From Hermetia illucens (Eukaryota > Arthropoda > Insecta > Diptera > Stratiomyidae): a stretch of DNA of 64,000 nt. Made by a program: the position numbers and the translations under genes. Location: positions 136,692,712 to 136,756,711 of the forward strand of contig NC_051849.1 in NCBI RefSeq assembly GCF_905115235.1. The letters run 5' to 3'. Shown here in pieces: positions 1 through 11,372 of this stretch. Each line of letters begins with the position of its first letter. Position 1 is the first letter of the stretch. The notes below the pieces were generated by a model. That model saw nothing but the letters and a program-made list of their open reading frames with translations. It did no database searches and was not told the DNA's origin.

Positions 1-117
1 CTATCTAGAAGACCATCAAGTCAATATTATACATTAACTATTAATGTGCATGTCTCATACAGAGCTTCTAGAATTATCACATAAAAAACTTCAAAAGGAA
101 TGAATTATTTGAGAATA

Positions 118-3100
118 TTACAGCTCATCTTTTGCGATGTGGTTGCTCTCCCGACAATCACACTTTACGTCTTGCTTGACACGCTCCATTCCAGGTAGAA
201 CGGTAACAGGACTCACCAGTCTTTTACTCCACTCCTGCGCGATAATGGACCAAACTTGCAATCATCAAAAGGTTAAATAAGTTCATTTGTTACTTACGTT
301 AAATAGCTGTACATGGTAGCAATATATGTTCACTGGCATCAAATTATCTTGTACGAATTCTCGTGCCGTCTCCATTATTTCTTTTGCACGATTATCATGC
401 GCCTTAGCCCATCTCAACTTGTCCACTAAATCAGACAAATCACGTTTGAATGGAACGAAATGCTTGTTCGGAACCAATTTATAATAGAAGTGTTCATAAA
501 ATGGCGAATTCTGCTTGAAGACAAGCGAATTTCCACCTAGAAGATAGGGTAAACGGTACGCCGCCACAGTGCCGTCAATGTTCAGCTGATATTTGTACTG
601 TAAAGAGTAAATATATTTTTTAACTTTTTTGCGTTCACATATATTCTTTACCTTACTTTGAAAAAATCGAGGAATGAAATGTGCTTAACCGTCGGTCCGA
701 ATTCATCCTCTCTATCACGAAAGAAAAAGAAGTTGGTTATAGAGGCATTAAATAAATCTGGGTGCTTTCTTGCCAACTCGATCAGATGCAGTCTTTCATA
801 TCTAGAGTCCCGTCCCCGCCAAAACGCCTTTTCTTTCTTTTCAATCCATGGATAAATTTCTTTCTGCACAGAGATCATGTCCAACATTACTCTTCCCATG
901 TTTTCTAAAGTCGCCTCAGTTATATCATGAGTTGGCAGCACAATGTCATATGAGTCGTCACTGCCACACCAAGAAATTATAGGGTAAGGCCCGGAAGTTC
1001 TTTGGTGACCACCTTTTTTCGACAGTGGCCAATCTCCAAGGTTGAGGAAAAATTCAATATCAGGCAGCTTTACCACTCGTGTCAGTGATAACAATGTTGC
1101 ATCCATAAACATACTGTAACCCACGTACTTTCCGTAGCATTTTCGATAGATTTCATTGTTTTTCACCACATAATTGCAAATCGATACACTTCCAGGCATA
1201 TCATACTTTTTAATCAGATTCTCACGAATATTACTGAAATTGACTTGTTTGAATGGTTGTAAATCTAGCTCAATACGCTGATCATTGTTTGAGCATTCAT
1301 TATTATACAACCAGGTGGAGAGGTGCTGTGGGCAATAACATTTTTCCGGATAGATTGTATTTTCAATTATGTATGGTGACTTTGCGACATGCGAACCATT
1401 ATATTTGATATGAAGCTCTATTTTTTCACATACTCGTACGATTTTATAACGTACGATTGCAGATCCGTCACCTCGATCGATGAAGTTGATAGTGGCCGGA
1501 CATTTTCCAACTCCTGATTGTCCCTCTATGAATACCTGGTATGCATACGGCGGGGATTTTCGAAACCTGTAATATGTAAAAAACACTTATAGTTTCATCC
1601 CTCGTTTACTAGATGTTCTAAAATCTGTATTAGTTTATATTAGGATTAAAAAGAACTTCTGTTAATTCCTGGCCTGCATTCGGAAGGATAAGGCACGGCA
1701 TTGACTATACCGCAAAGAAACTAACCCATAACAAAAGGTATTGAGGAGAATTTTGAATGTGCTTTAAAATATAGAATATTCACAAACGTGCATCAATCCA
1801 CAGTAAATAATTCAAAAAGGTTTATTTCATCTGGTTACCCTCATCTTACTCCTGCTAGTACCAAATTAATCTAATGAATATGTTCTAACATGTCCCTATG
1901 TGGGGCATAAACCGTCAAGCACACCTATGTGAATCTTGCACTTCTCTGGTGTACACCACGTATTTCTAGTGCAACCCACTCGTCGACCATCCTAAGGCAG
2001 TCAGTCCGTGTCTAAAGAAGATCGTGGGATTATGCCTATATGGCAGGTACAAATGTATGTATGTATTGTATAAGGTCAGAGTACCGCGATGACACAGTAC
2101 AAAAAAATATTAATGCAGGTTTGGAGCTTCCGTCTCCAATGTACTACTCCCACATAGAAACACAGAAAGGGTATTGGCACGAAACAATCTCAATTTCTTT
2201 GTTGTTGTTGAGATAACTGCATTCTAGGTTTTTGGACAAAACAGCGAAAGCAGGTTCAGCGTTATATGGTAAATGCGTTGAGAGACATTGAATTCAATGC
2301 GGTTGAAAGCAGAAGCGATGTTTCAGGGACTCGATAATAGAACAAGTAGCTACCATTAGCGTTATTGTGTATGAGAGAAGATGAAATGATCAATTAAACA
2401 CCTTCGCCTCCTCCGGATAGCGCGCACACTACAGTGAACTTCCCGAGACTCCGTACGCTATTGTGGCCCAAGCACATCACGCTTCGCAACCGCTCGCAAC
2501 GATCAATTAAATTTTCAATCTCTCCCATTTATCGATCACGATCACAGCCCATGATTCCCCTATCAGCAGGATCTTGTGATGCTCTTACGGCACGCGGTCG
2601 ACGATCTGAGTAGCACCCGAGAAAAGAGCATTTTCAATTTTCAAATGGATTAGTCAAGACATCTACCATTTGATTGGCACGTTGTCGAACGATGGTTGAA
2701 TTATATAAGTGGTTAATGTTGAACTGGAACTTGGACAGCTCTCCAACCCTGCGAGAAGTCCCGAGTGCAACATGCAAGCGAAGGTAAGCAACTTGTTACG
2801 CATATCCAGAAGATAGCACCTAAATCCAATATTGATCGCAATCCGGTCGGTTGAATACCTACTGGCCCTATAGCAAACTCTGTGTTTGAGCATTGTTTTA
2901 CTAATGACGAAACTATCGAAGCTGTAGAAATCGACAAACGTTCCACTCCCATCGTAACGGTCGCCAAGCCCGTTAAGCTATGTTTGACAACTTACATAAA
3001 CCGTGCAAAACTCTTCAATAGTGATGACATCTTCAATAGATTAAATTCTAATAAATACTGTTGTGGAAACTGATAGAAAGAAAGAATGAGTTTATGGGCT

Positions 3101-6100
3101 GGAATGCGGCAAATCTCAAAATTCATTGCATTAGTGAAGCGGATAAGGACGAATTTTTCTTTACCAAAGAAGCACGAAAATGGGAGTTTCGTATGTGCGC
3201 ACTTTCCTCAGCAACGGTATTCTACAGCGCTTCTCTCCCTCGTGTGGCATTGCATTGTTGAGTTCTGGTAAGCCTTGCGATAGGAGACGCGTATCGCAAC
3301 GCTTACCACGACGCTGTATATCAACGGAACTTAGGAGAGAATGATGCTTTCTATAAACAACTGCAAGCATTTCAGGAGGGGCTTTCTAAAAACAGTGCTG
3401 TGATCGTAATTGGCAACCTGAATAGCAAGGTAACCTCTGACAAAGATATGGTCTTCGTAACCGTAACAATAATGGTGTGCGATTTGTAAATTTCTGCAAC
3501 TTTCATTATTTCATCTTTCGCCCAACTTTGTTTGTGAGACTAAAAGCACACTTGGTATCTATACTGGATATATCAAGTCGTGGTAAGACCTGAACTGACC
3601 TATAGAGCTTGAGTATATAGGTAAAAATTTGACCAATATATCATCTTCCTCAAACACCTCGACTACACTGACATCTTGACCAAATGGTTCTGGATTTAGA
3701 GGAAAAGGCAAGCAGAGTCAAACTGAAATGAAGACCAACAAAATCAAAGTTCAGGTAGTCCCGCGCTAAAGTTTTTTCTGTGTTGCTATACGCTATGAGG
3801 GACTACTTTTTTCACCAAATAATCTTAGTTTTGATATTTGTAGGATAGGCGGGGAGTGTGAGGAGTCGAAATTGATCATTTCTTTCACGGACCCATTTTC
3901 AGAAACTACTCATCCCAAAAATCGGAAAAAAAATCGAGAGGCTGCCACTATATGGTGCCTAGGCTACGAAATACCGTCCATATCGATATCTGTTCATATA
4001 AAGATAATAATAGTATATTACTATAATTTTTGGTAATTGCCTACAAAACTAAATTCATCCTAGAATCACCGAATTTCCCAGTAGGCTTTAAGATAGAACA
4101 TGATCCTAGCAAATTTGTTGAAAATCACATATTACTAACAAAGTTATAATAGGTCAAAGTTGTCGCTTCGGTGCAAATTCAAGACTATCAGTATCACGCA
4201 AAAGTGGGTATTTTCACATAATATATGCATATATTACGTGCTAGGTACTAATGGGACAAATGTCCATCCAAATGTTTTTATAAAAGAAGTACACAAAACC
4301 TTTCATACCTGAGATGTTCAGCTTCCGGTTTCTCGACTTGTTTTTCTTAGATAATGCCCCTATAGCTAGCGGTAGAATGTACCAGAAGAGGGTAGTCATC
4401 GCAATCTGATATCAATAAAGAAGGCACGCAGCCAATCGCGAATATTTACCACATGAGATAACTTCTCCTCCGGTATGTGTAGCTTATTTTGAGGTTTTGT
4501 GTCAAACAGAACATTATTAAAATCGATTCACGATCTGGCTGTCTGTCACACGCACGTTTCTTCAAAACGGGAAACTATGAATACACTAGCCGCGTTCTAT
4601 TTAGCGCTCGCGACGCACGCTACGTCTATGAGAGACGACCACACGTAGCTCGGGACAAAATATCTCTGCATGAAGTTTAGGGGTCCGGTGCGGTTTCGGA
4701 CAATTTGAAAAAGTTTGTAATATACAATTATTAAGTTTATTTGTGCAGATATCGAAATAGAACATATTTTGAGAACTGGATTTCATAAACGCTCATTGCC
4801 TTGATTATGTTCAGATTTTGGATTTCGGTGCCCACTTGCCCATTTTATATTTTACGACAAAATTAAAATACTAATTAAGACCTTTCATTTGATACCCCAC
4901 ACGGGTACTTTAGGTGATAAAAAAGTTCACCCCTCTTTGCATGTATGGGGAGCCTCTTTTAAACTTCACGCAAATTTATGTCATCCACTGTACACGTGGG
5001 ATTTTATATTTCCATATGACTACAAAGTTTCGTTTGAATCGGTGTAGGCGTTTTAAGGAAAAGTGTGGGTCACAGAATTATTTTCTGATATCAATAAAGT
5101 TTTGTTTTACACAAAACCATCAATCCGGGAAGGATTGACCCACGCCTTCTCCCTGAAACACATGCGACTAGCACCATTTAGAATGTAGTGATCCTTTCTT
5201 CTTCTCTCTCAAACAAGATTCACGTGCATCGACCACATCAACATCCTGCACATCATCCTCTTCATCGATTTCAACATGGATTGCTCTGCGAAGGAGGGAC
5301 AGTCCGCAGAAGCTAATTACGATAGTGATATATGATGGCGCAAAATGTAATGTACCGCATCAAAGTAAAATTTCTGAGGGGTTCGATACTACTCTTTCTT
5401 GTTATCGGCGACGTTATCCATACTGCCTTGTGCGGACGGCATGGAAGACTTCAATGGATCATAATATCTTCCTTCAAACACATCTCTCTGATCTCCCGCC
5501 GAGTTTTGGACCTTAGCCAAATGGTTCTGGAATTCGAAAGAAAGGCAATTAGAATCGAATCGAGAAAATAAACACCGCACCCTTTCTATCTGTGTTAAAA
5601 AGCCGAACATCGGTCAAACTGTCTATCTTCGCAGCGTTGTTTCTGCTCGCAATGGCATTGAGTTTGATGTCACCCGACGGGCTAGATTTACCTTCACTGT
5701 TTTGACTAAAATTTGGAAATGCTGATATCAATTACAGCAGATTGTTCCGCGTCAATATTTTCGGTGTGCTGTTAAATAGGAGCAGGATATAAAAAGTAAC
5801 CATCTCTACCATTTAAAGGCTTCAAGACTTCATTAACACGTCTCCCCGCAGAGTCATCGCTGTTCTCTTTCGTGAGAAAATCACGACCGATAACCTACGT
5901 CAGCGTACGTGTTGATTAGAGGGCAGAAATGGCAGTGGATAGGTCACACTTTAGAAAAGATCGACGAATACATTGCCGGCTAAGTAATACAATGGAATTC
6001 ACTTTCACACTCCCCGACGAGTGGGTTGCCCTAGAATCACATGGCGCAGAACAGAAGAAGAGAAATTTACGCTTCGCGGGAAAACTTGAAGAAAGTTAAG

Positions 6101-7834
6101 CACATTTTCTCGACCCCCATCTCACACACACAAACATTCGCTGGTTAGGTTAAGATTGGGTTAAGTAAGTAATTTTAGGCCTTCGCAAATTTGTGGTCCG
6201 GTCGCAGTTTTAGAAATTGTTATAGTTGAATTTTAGCGCGCTTAATAAAATATTGATCGCCTGTGAATAAAATTATATTTACGTATAAGCCGCCTTTTTT
6301 GTCTTTTTGCAGCGATGAAACCTTTATGGTGTAAAGTGATTAGGGCGCGGAATCCCTGCCACGGCCATGGGTCAATTATATTTGTAATTGTGTAAATTCT
6401 GTGCACGTTTTTCCATTCAAAATATTCCTTCGCATTTTTTCAAGCTCCTTCTCCAACTTTTAAAGAAGACATTACAGGGATTTGAAACAGTGCAGAACAT
6501 ATGAGAACGATCAGCAGATTCCTGATAAGATGCGTTCGAAGAATTGCCATGGCCAAATATTAAACAAAATGAAATCCCAAAGCTGGCAGCCCTATGTTTT
6601 GTGATGGTAGGTACGCAGCCTCTTGCCCACGTTCGAGAGAAGAATCCCCCTGAGAATTTTTGGCCCCTATATGAGAATCGACGATTCCGTAGCCTACATA
6701 ACGAAGCAATCTATGAGCGATACCACGAAGGTCAGGTTGTGGATAAAATCCGGCTCAATAGGTAACGGTGGGTGGGTCAATTAATCCGTATGGATGAGGA
6801 TGATCCAGCCCGCAAAGTCTATAAGGGCAATATCTATGGTAGAAAAAGAAGACGAGGCAAAGCCTGCCTGAGATGGAGCGATGGCGTAGGTCAGGACGCC
6901 AGACAGCTTTTAGGAATATCGAATTGGTGGACCTCGGCGCAAAACCGGAATGTCTGGGGTTCCTTATTAAGACAGGCCTAGACCGGATACCGGTTGTTGC
7001 GCCGTTGATGATGATGAGCTATGCAGCCATTAGCAACAACACTAGCGCAACTCAACTCAGCCATTTGCTTTGTTATTTTCTCTGATGTCTAGTATATCAC
7101 TCTCATTGTTTTGTGTCAAAATCAACAATTTTCCTGCGAAAGGAACGTGCTCGGTTCACGTTAACATTGTTCATGAGATTAAAAATAACGAACAATATCC
7201 TTATCAACTTGCAATTTGGGGTCCACGGTGTTTGTAGAAATATCGCAATGCTTTTCTGTTGTGCAGTTCCTTAGAGCAGAGCCTGCCACAATCTGGAGAT
7301 TTTTAATTAGCTCCTGCACTCAACTTTTTTCTTTGGAATTAAATAAACCCAGATAAGCTTATCATTAAGACTCACTGAGAAGTTTTTGTCACCTTTTTAG
7401 CACAATAGATCTTACGTTTCAGGTAACACAGCTTGAAAATCTTCTTGACATTTTTTAAATATGAATAAATACCTAGCTCTCAGGAGCTTCCTGTATTAGC
7501 ACTAATTGAAGCATTTTTTCGTAAATAGTAAACACACTTGTTGACTTCTAAACAATTTCCAATATTTCCAACATCCGAACCAGACGGTAACCGTGAAGAT
7601 GGCTTAAAATTAACCCGACTCTTGTCGCCTCTGAAATTGATCAACTTACCTAACTCCATCGCGGTCCACGGCATGAATGAAGATGTACCTGGCGGGCAAA
7701 ACTATTTTATCTGGTTTCAAGCCAGGTCCCCAAACTAAACTTTTCGATGGATCAACCAGCTTTGAACTGCTCCCATATTTCAGCAGAATGAACAAAATGA
7801 GCAACTTTATAGACGTCCTGGCACATTCATTCAT
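118..7834 (-). CDS. POGLUT2/3: Protein O-glucosyltransferase 2/3 (KDELC), 4 exons, complete
   Basis: ER-lumen glycosyltransferase of family GT90; vertebrate relatives put glucose on EGF repeats of Notch and fibrillins (family knowledge). Exons on the minus strand join in phase: 7834-7650, 1566-657, 597-298, 234-118, all with GT-AG borders, giving 503 aa, the usual length. Residues 1-24 look like a signal peptide (KLLILFILL core). About 30-140 is the filamin-type Ig repeat (WGPGL, HAVDRDG, DRGDGSAIVRY, HVAKSPY). The CAP10/GT90 domain follows, with NLGDWP near 237, ISWCGSDDS near 259 and FWRGRDSRYERL near 310. The chain ends in KDEL, the ER retrieval signal (121-132). The start at 7834 is the first ATG before the hydrophobic core. 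Intron 1 (7649-1567) is about 6.1 kb and packed with transposon relics; introns 2 and 3 are 59 and 63 bp. I cannot tell whether it is orthologous to POGLUT2 or POGLUT3. Confidence 0.93.
1567..3059. other. Intron 1 of POGLUT2/3, left part: no gene seen
   Basis: Intronic, AT-rich, with no reading frame I recognise. It holds one short repeat shared with 13.2 kb (separate entry), a small TATG microsatellite near 2050, and scattered open frames under 90 codons that resemble nothing known to me. Confidence 0.6.
1975..2052 (-). repeat. Short dispersed repeat shared with 13200-13265
   Basis: The reverse complement of this stretch matches the plus strand at 13200-13265: both read GTACCTGCC, then TAGGCATAATCCCACG, then GACACGGA with only a few differences. 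Probably the same 3' UTR or SINE-like piece in opposite orientations; family unknown. Confidence 0.55.
3060..3760 (+). mobile_element. RTE/BovB-like LINE relic (RTE-A), internally deleted
   Basis: Decayed plus-strand LINE in POGLUT2/3 intron 1. Near 3300-3440 it reads NAYHDAVYQRN, ENDAFYKQLQAFQ and VIVIGNLNSKV, matching the apurinic-type endonuclease block (DAFYxQL...VIVxGDLNAKVG). Around 3640-3755 it jumps to reverse transcriptase sequence (FLKHLDYTDI, then QMVLDLEEKASRVKLK), so the part in between is lost. Many frame breaks; clearly dead. Confidence 0.6.
3770..4346 (-). repeat. Repeat family A, partial copy
   Basis: Non-coding. It ends at 4290-4346 with the family A terminal block (ACACAAAACCTTTCATACCTG ... 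CGGTTTCTCGACTTGTT read in pieces) and shares its interior (TATATGGTGCCTAGGC, ATATGCATATATTACGTG) with copies at 10.7 and 20.1 kb. The hairpin end is missing here. Confidence 0.7.
4487..4565 (-). repeat. Repeat family A, hairpin-end fragment
   Basis: About 80 bp with the hairpin end of family A (GAGGTTTTGTGTCAAAC, TTATTAAAATCGATTCA, CTGTCTGTCACACGCA). It lies between two other partial copies, so this stretch took several insertions or rearrangements. Confidence 0.6.
4680..5122 (+). repeat. Repeat family A, partial copy ending at the hairpin
   Basis: Contains the family blocks CCTTTCATTTGATACCCCAC and TGCATGTATGGGGAGCC and ends in AAAGTTTTGTTTTACACAAAACC, the palindromic hairpin end. The CAAGTCGG end is absent. 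Non-coding. Confidence 0.65.
5215..6115 (+). mobile_element. RTE-A LINE relic, reverse transcriptase and 3' part
   Basis: Plus-strand relic split over several frames. Visible pieces: CIDHINILHIIL (start of an RT block), LVIGDVIHTALCGRHGRLQW (RT palm region), LDLSQMVLEFERKA near 5500, and a 3' motif like RITWRR near 6035. It is separated from the 3060-3760 relic by family A pieces; whether both come from one insertion is unclear. Confidence 0.6.
6116..6509. other. Intronic gap, nothing recognised
   Basis: AT-rich intron sequence of POGLUT2/3 without a recognisable frame, tandem repeat or known repeat. Confidence 0.5.
6510..7015 (+). mobile_element. RTE-B LINE relic, 3' end only
   Basis: Matches the 3' part of the longer RTE-B copy at 28.5-28.9 kb: MDEDDPARKVYKGNIY, GRKRRRGK, CLRW, ISNWWTSAQNR, then the shared non-coding tail (GGATACCGGTTGTTG, GATGATGATGA). 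It is 5' truncated with several breaks. This LINE type is often annotated as craniofacial development protein 2-like endonuclease-reverse transcriptase. Confidence 0.75.
7016..7649. other. Intronic gap before POGLUT2/3 exon 1
   Basis: AT-rich, no gene or clear repeat. It directly follows exon 1 (donor GTAAGT at 7649-7644 on the minus strand). Intronic enhancers sometimes lie near exon 1, but I see no specific site. Confidence 0.5.
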
Positions 7835-8628
7835 ACTCGTAACTTCACTGAAAGAGACTTTATTCAACAAAGCACACGCCTCGCATCCGGAATGTAAACA
7901 TGAAATATGCGAGGAAGCTGAGAAAACTTGTCAACTGTCACTGCCGCTTGTCCCACTTGTTTTTCCTTGGAAAGTAGTGGAATTCTCGTGTTGCTGTAAA
8001 CAGTGGAGAATTAGTGAACATTTCCAAATTTCGCTCTTGCTGAGAGCATGAGAAAGAGTGAAGCGAATGAACTAAAATAAACAAAAGTAAGGAGAATAAC
8101 GTCTTGCCGTTACTGCCGGTTGCGAGGGCTTAGTAATTAGTGGTATTCCTTGATTCCAAACCAACGAACTGGGATTGCTGGTATTCGGACGCAACAAGAT
8201 AAAAACTTGCTTTCCTTTTTGTTATATTTAACGTGCACACAAGGTGACATTCGTCGTTGTTAACGGTTAAAGGTAAAGTATGGTCGGACCTTCTATGACA
8301 GAATAAATACGATTCGATGGGCCTTTCGTTGTCAAATTCTCGATACCCATTTATTCTGGATGACGATGCTTGCCTGCATATTATCTTAAATGTTCTGAAG
8401 GGGTTCCAGGATGCTCTGACTAGACATCTTCTATAAATGTAGGCCTCACCTTCCACCTTGGCACGATTTCAGTATTTCGATAAATTTGCGAGCTAAGCAG
8501 ACATGTACTTTTGCTATTATCTGTTGCAGTGATAAACCATTTAGTAGAAGGAGCTGCGTCGTCCTCTCTATTGCATTGAATGCCGGGGTTGGTGACTAGT
8601 TACATTTATTACCATCAACAGTTTATGC
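7835..8628. other. Presumed 5' flank of POGLUT2/3
   Basis: Upstream of the POGLUT2/3 start on the minus strand; the promoter should be here. No TATA box or initiator stands out. A 108-codon open minus frame at 8456-8130 resembles no family I know, has no partner exon that I can place, and is left uncalled. Confidence 0.4.
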
Positions 8629-8820
8629 CACAATGTATCTAAGAGACAGTATCCACACTAAATGGTCCGGACTTGTGAATGATTTGGAAAAGTTCAGCCC
8701 CTCAACATGCAGCCGTATCTACATGTGGTTTAGTGCCCAGAGGGTGTGTGGATAAGCTTCCCCAAAACATTCGCAAGTCCGGTCCATTGAGTGTGGGTAC
8801 TACTTATTAGATGTACTGTG
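8629..8820. mobile_element. MITE, copy 1 (192 bp)
   Basis: Non-coding element with long imperfect terminal inverted repeats (about 60 bp). The left arm has ATCCACACTAAATGGTCCGG and the right arm its inverse (CCGGTCCATTGAGTGTGGG). The same element recurs at 51228-51434. The flanks GTTTATGC (8621-8628) and CTCTATGC (8821-8828) match at 6 of 8 bases and look like a worn 8-bp target duplication. An 8-bp duplication fits hAT or P superfamilies. Confidence 0.8.
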
Positions 8821-10647
8821 CTCTATGCCTCGCTATCTGTTTCAATATTATTTCGTTTTTGGCCTTCAGAGTTTTAAGACCTACCATTCAAATGTCGTTC
8901 AGATCTGCTTGAGGTGATGCGATAGTTTTTAGTCGCTCGACTAACAGAAAGAATATGAATATTAGTACGTTTGCATTTGTTTCGTATTCCACCGGGCCCG
9001 TAATAGCAAATTCAATAAAAGAAGAATTATTGGAGGACCCACATAATTTCTACCCCGCGTCCAGTTTTTACGCATAATTTTCACCATGGACGCGGATTTT
9101 CTCTCTACAGCCCTGATCTTAGGATAATGGAGGGCTGCTTCTAGGTTCGTGAGATGTCCGACAGGAGTTGAACAAATTGAAGTCATCAATGGTGATGGGT
9201 AATTGTGGTTAATACAATCCGTTCGATATGCGGGCTTATGGTAACAATATATTGCCTCCGCTCCTCTTTAATACTATATATTAGCCTTCTTGGTCGCCAT
9301 ACTTGTGCTCGGCGATCATGCCGTCTTGATTTGTGCAGTAAACCATGTATGATTTCAGTCCCCATGCCTTACCTATTGCTTTTCATGCCTTGCCTTGCTC
9401 ATTCGCTGTCACTTTCAGATTTTTTGCCACACTTAATAATTGGAACTATTCACATTTTGGACACTTCACCGCCTTACACAACATATACAAAATTGTAGTA
9501 GGAGTGCGGCAATAAAAAATGGAGCACGTCCTCATCAGAGGTCTCTTGTGCTTCAAGAGTTGACCAGTTACTGCTTTTGGACTTTGCTTCCTGCATCGGC
9601 ATCTAGTCACTCCGGCGAGAATTGCATACTCATCGCCGGAAATTTTCTTTTATAAATACTCAAACATAAAAATATCTAAAATTTGTGTCTCAACAGCTTT
9701 CACAGCCAGAGTAGAACAGTTGGTGCTGTCCGACTTGCCGGTGCGTGTATGGTTTTTTTCAGTCTCACAGGCGACCGGATGGATTTTGGACTGTTTAGGT
9801 ATAATTGAGAGGCTTGCCAGATTGTGTAAGGCACGCTTAATAGTTCATCCACTGCATTGTCTGACGGTAGAGGTGGCAGAACTCCACCAGTAGAGCTCGT
9901 CTGTATATGCCGCCGCACAAAGTCACAACACATAGATATGCTTGAGCCAACCTGCATCTCAGTAAAAGTGTGCATTTGTACATGCTATATTATGCTTTCT
10001 GCCAGCTAATTGCAATGATACAAGTGGAAAATAGTCTCACGTCTGCTATATGTATTATGACTACGATAGCCATCTATTTCATGTTCCATTCTTTGTCATT
10101 CTTTAATAAGGTCATAGAATGTCGTCTCACAAGATTTTCCCGATTGTTAAGAATGCTGATTGTGGTGCAGGAAGAAAAGTATTAGCCTTTAGACTTTGGC
10201 CTGTGTTTGACCCCGTCCTGGCTTTGCTAAAAAGGCTACCATAACCTGCCCCCAAAATCGTTACAGCTTAATCCATTGCTATAGAAACATGGGGTCGATT
10301 TCATTTCGGCAAGGCAAATTAACTGTTTCAAATGATGATTTATGTACAGGTAGGTAGGTAAATATTACCCTCAGAAAAAGGGAGAAAAGGAGGAACTTTA
10401 CCCTTAAAACGTTAATGGAGCCGGACTAACCTGTATTGCGAGAGATAGGTTACAAGGCTCCCAGGCCCGGGACCGGTGATGGGGAAGTAAAATTTGAGCG
10501 AAAGAATCTCCGAAAAAAATTGCACTAGGGGCTCTTCACATTCAGAACGCGATTAGTAGTGTTCTTAAGAATGTGATTTCTTAAAAATGAAATAACATAT
10601 TGATTTGCATTTTTTCGCCATTTTGAAGATAAAGAATGAAAATAAAA
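8821..10647. other. About 1.8 kb without a recognised gene
   Basis: Open frames of 71-97 codons occur on both strands (for example minus 9975-9700, containing QTSSTGGVLPPLPSD), but none carries a family motif or splice context I can defend. No clear repeat family was recognised. A short host exon could be hidden here. Confidence 0.4.
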
Positions 10648-11372
10648 TAATACAAGTAGGAAAATCGGAAGCTGGATACTTCAGGTATGAAAAGTTTTGT
10701 GTATTTATTTGATAGAAACATTTGAGAGAACATTTGTCGCATTAGTACCTAGCACGCACCATATGCATATATTATGTGAGAATATCCACTTTTGCGTGAT
10801 ATTGACATTCAAAGCCTTGGATTTGTACCGAAGCGACAATGTTGACCTATTATAACTTTGTTAGTAATAGTGCGATATCCACCAAACTTGGTAGGGTCAT
10901 ACTCTGTTATAGCCTTCATTGCTGCAATTTGGGGATTCCAGGACGAACTTAAGGGCGTTCTGGAATCAACTACTAAAAATGATATTCATTTACTATTATT
11001 ATCTTTTTTTGAACAGATATCGGTATGGAAGGTATTTCGGAATTTAGGCACCATATAGGGGCAGCCTCTTGATTTTTTTCAGATTTTTCGATTGAATAGT
11101 TTCTGAAAGTGAGTCCCTGAAAGAAATGATCACTTTCGACCACCCTCACTCCCCACCTTTCCTTCAAATATCAAAACTAAGACCGGCTTCGGAAAGTACT
11201 AACCGATACCTTTCATTTGATATCTCGCATGACTATATTTGGTGGAACAAAAATGTACATTCTCCTATTGATTATACGGGGAACCCCACCCCCTTCAAAT
11301 TCGACGTAGAATGATATAACTCCCTGTATACGTGAGAGTTCACGGTTCCCACAAAACAAATTTGTTTTACAC
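10648..11372 (+). repeat. Repeat family A, nearly full copy
   Basis: Starts with CAAGTAGGAAAATCGGAAGC and CTTCAGGTATGAAAAG, runs through ATATGCATATATTATGTGAG and GGCACCATATAGGGGCAGCC, and reaches TTTGTTTTACACAAAA, so both ends are present. Same layout as the copy at 20063-20822. Confidence 0.75.

Noticed and set aside
7677-8051. 124-codon plus frame
   Set aside because: Antisense to POGLUT2/3 exon 1, whose minus-strand reading matches the family and has correct splice phase.
8130-8456. 108-codon minus frame upstream of POGLUT2/3
   Set aside because: No motif, no partner exon in phase that I could place, and position in a presumed promoter.
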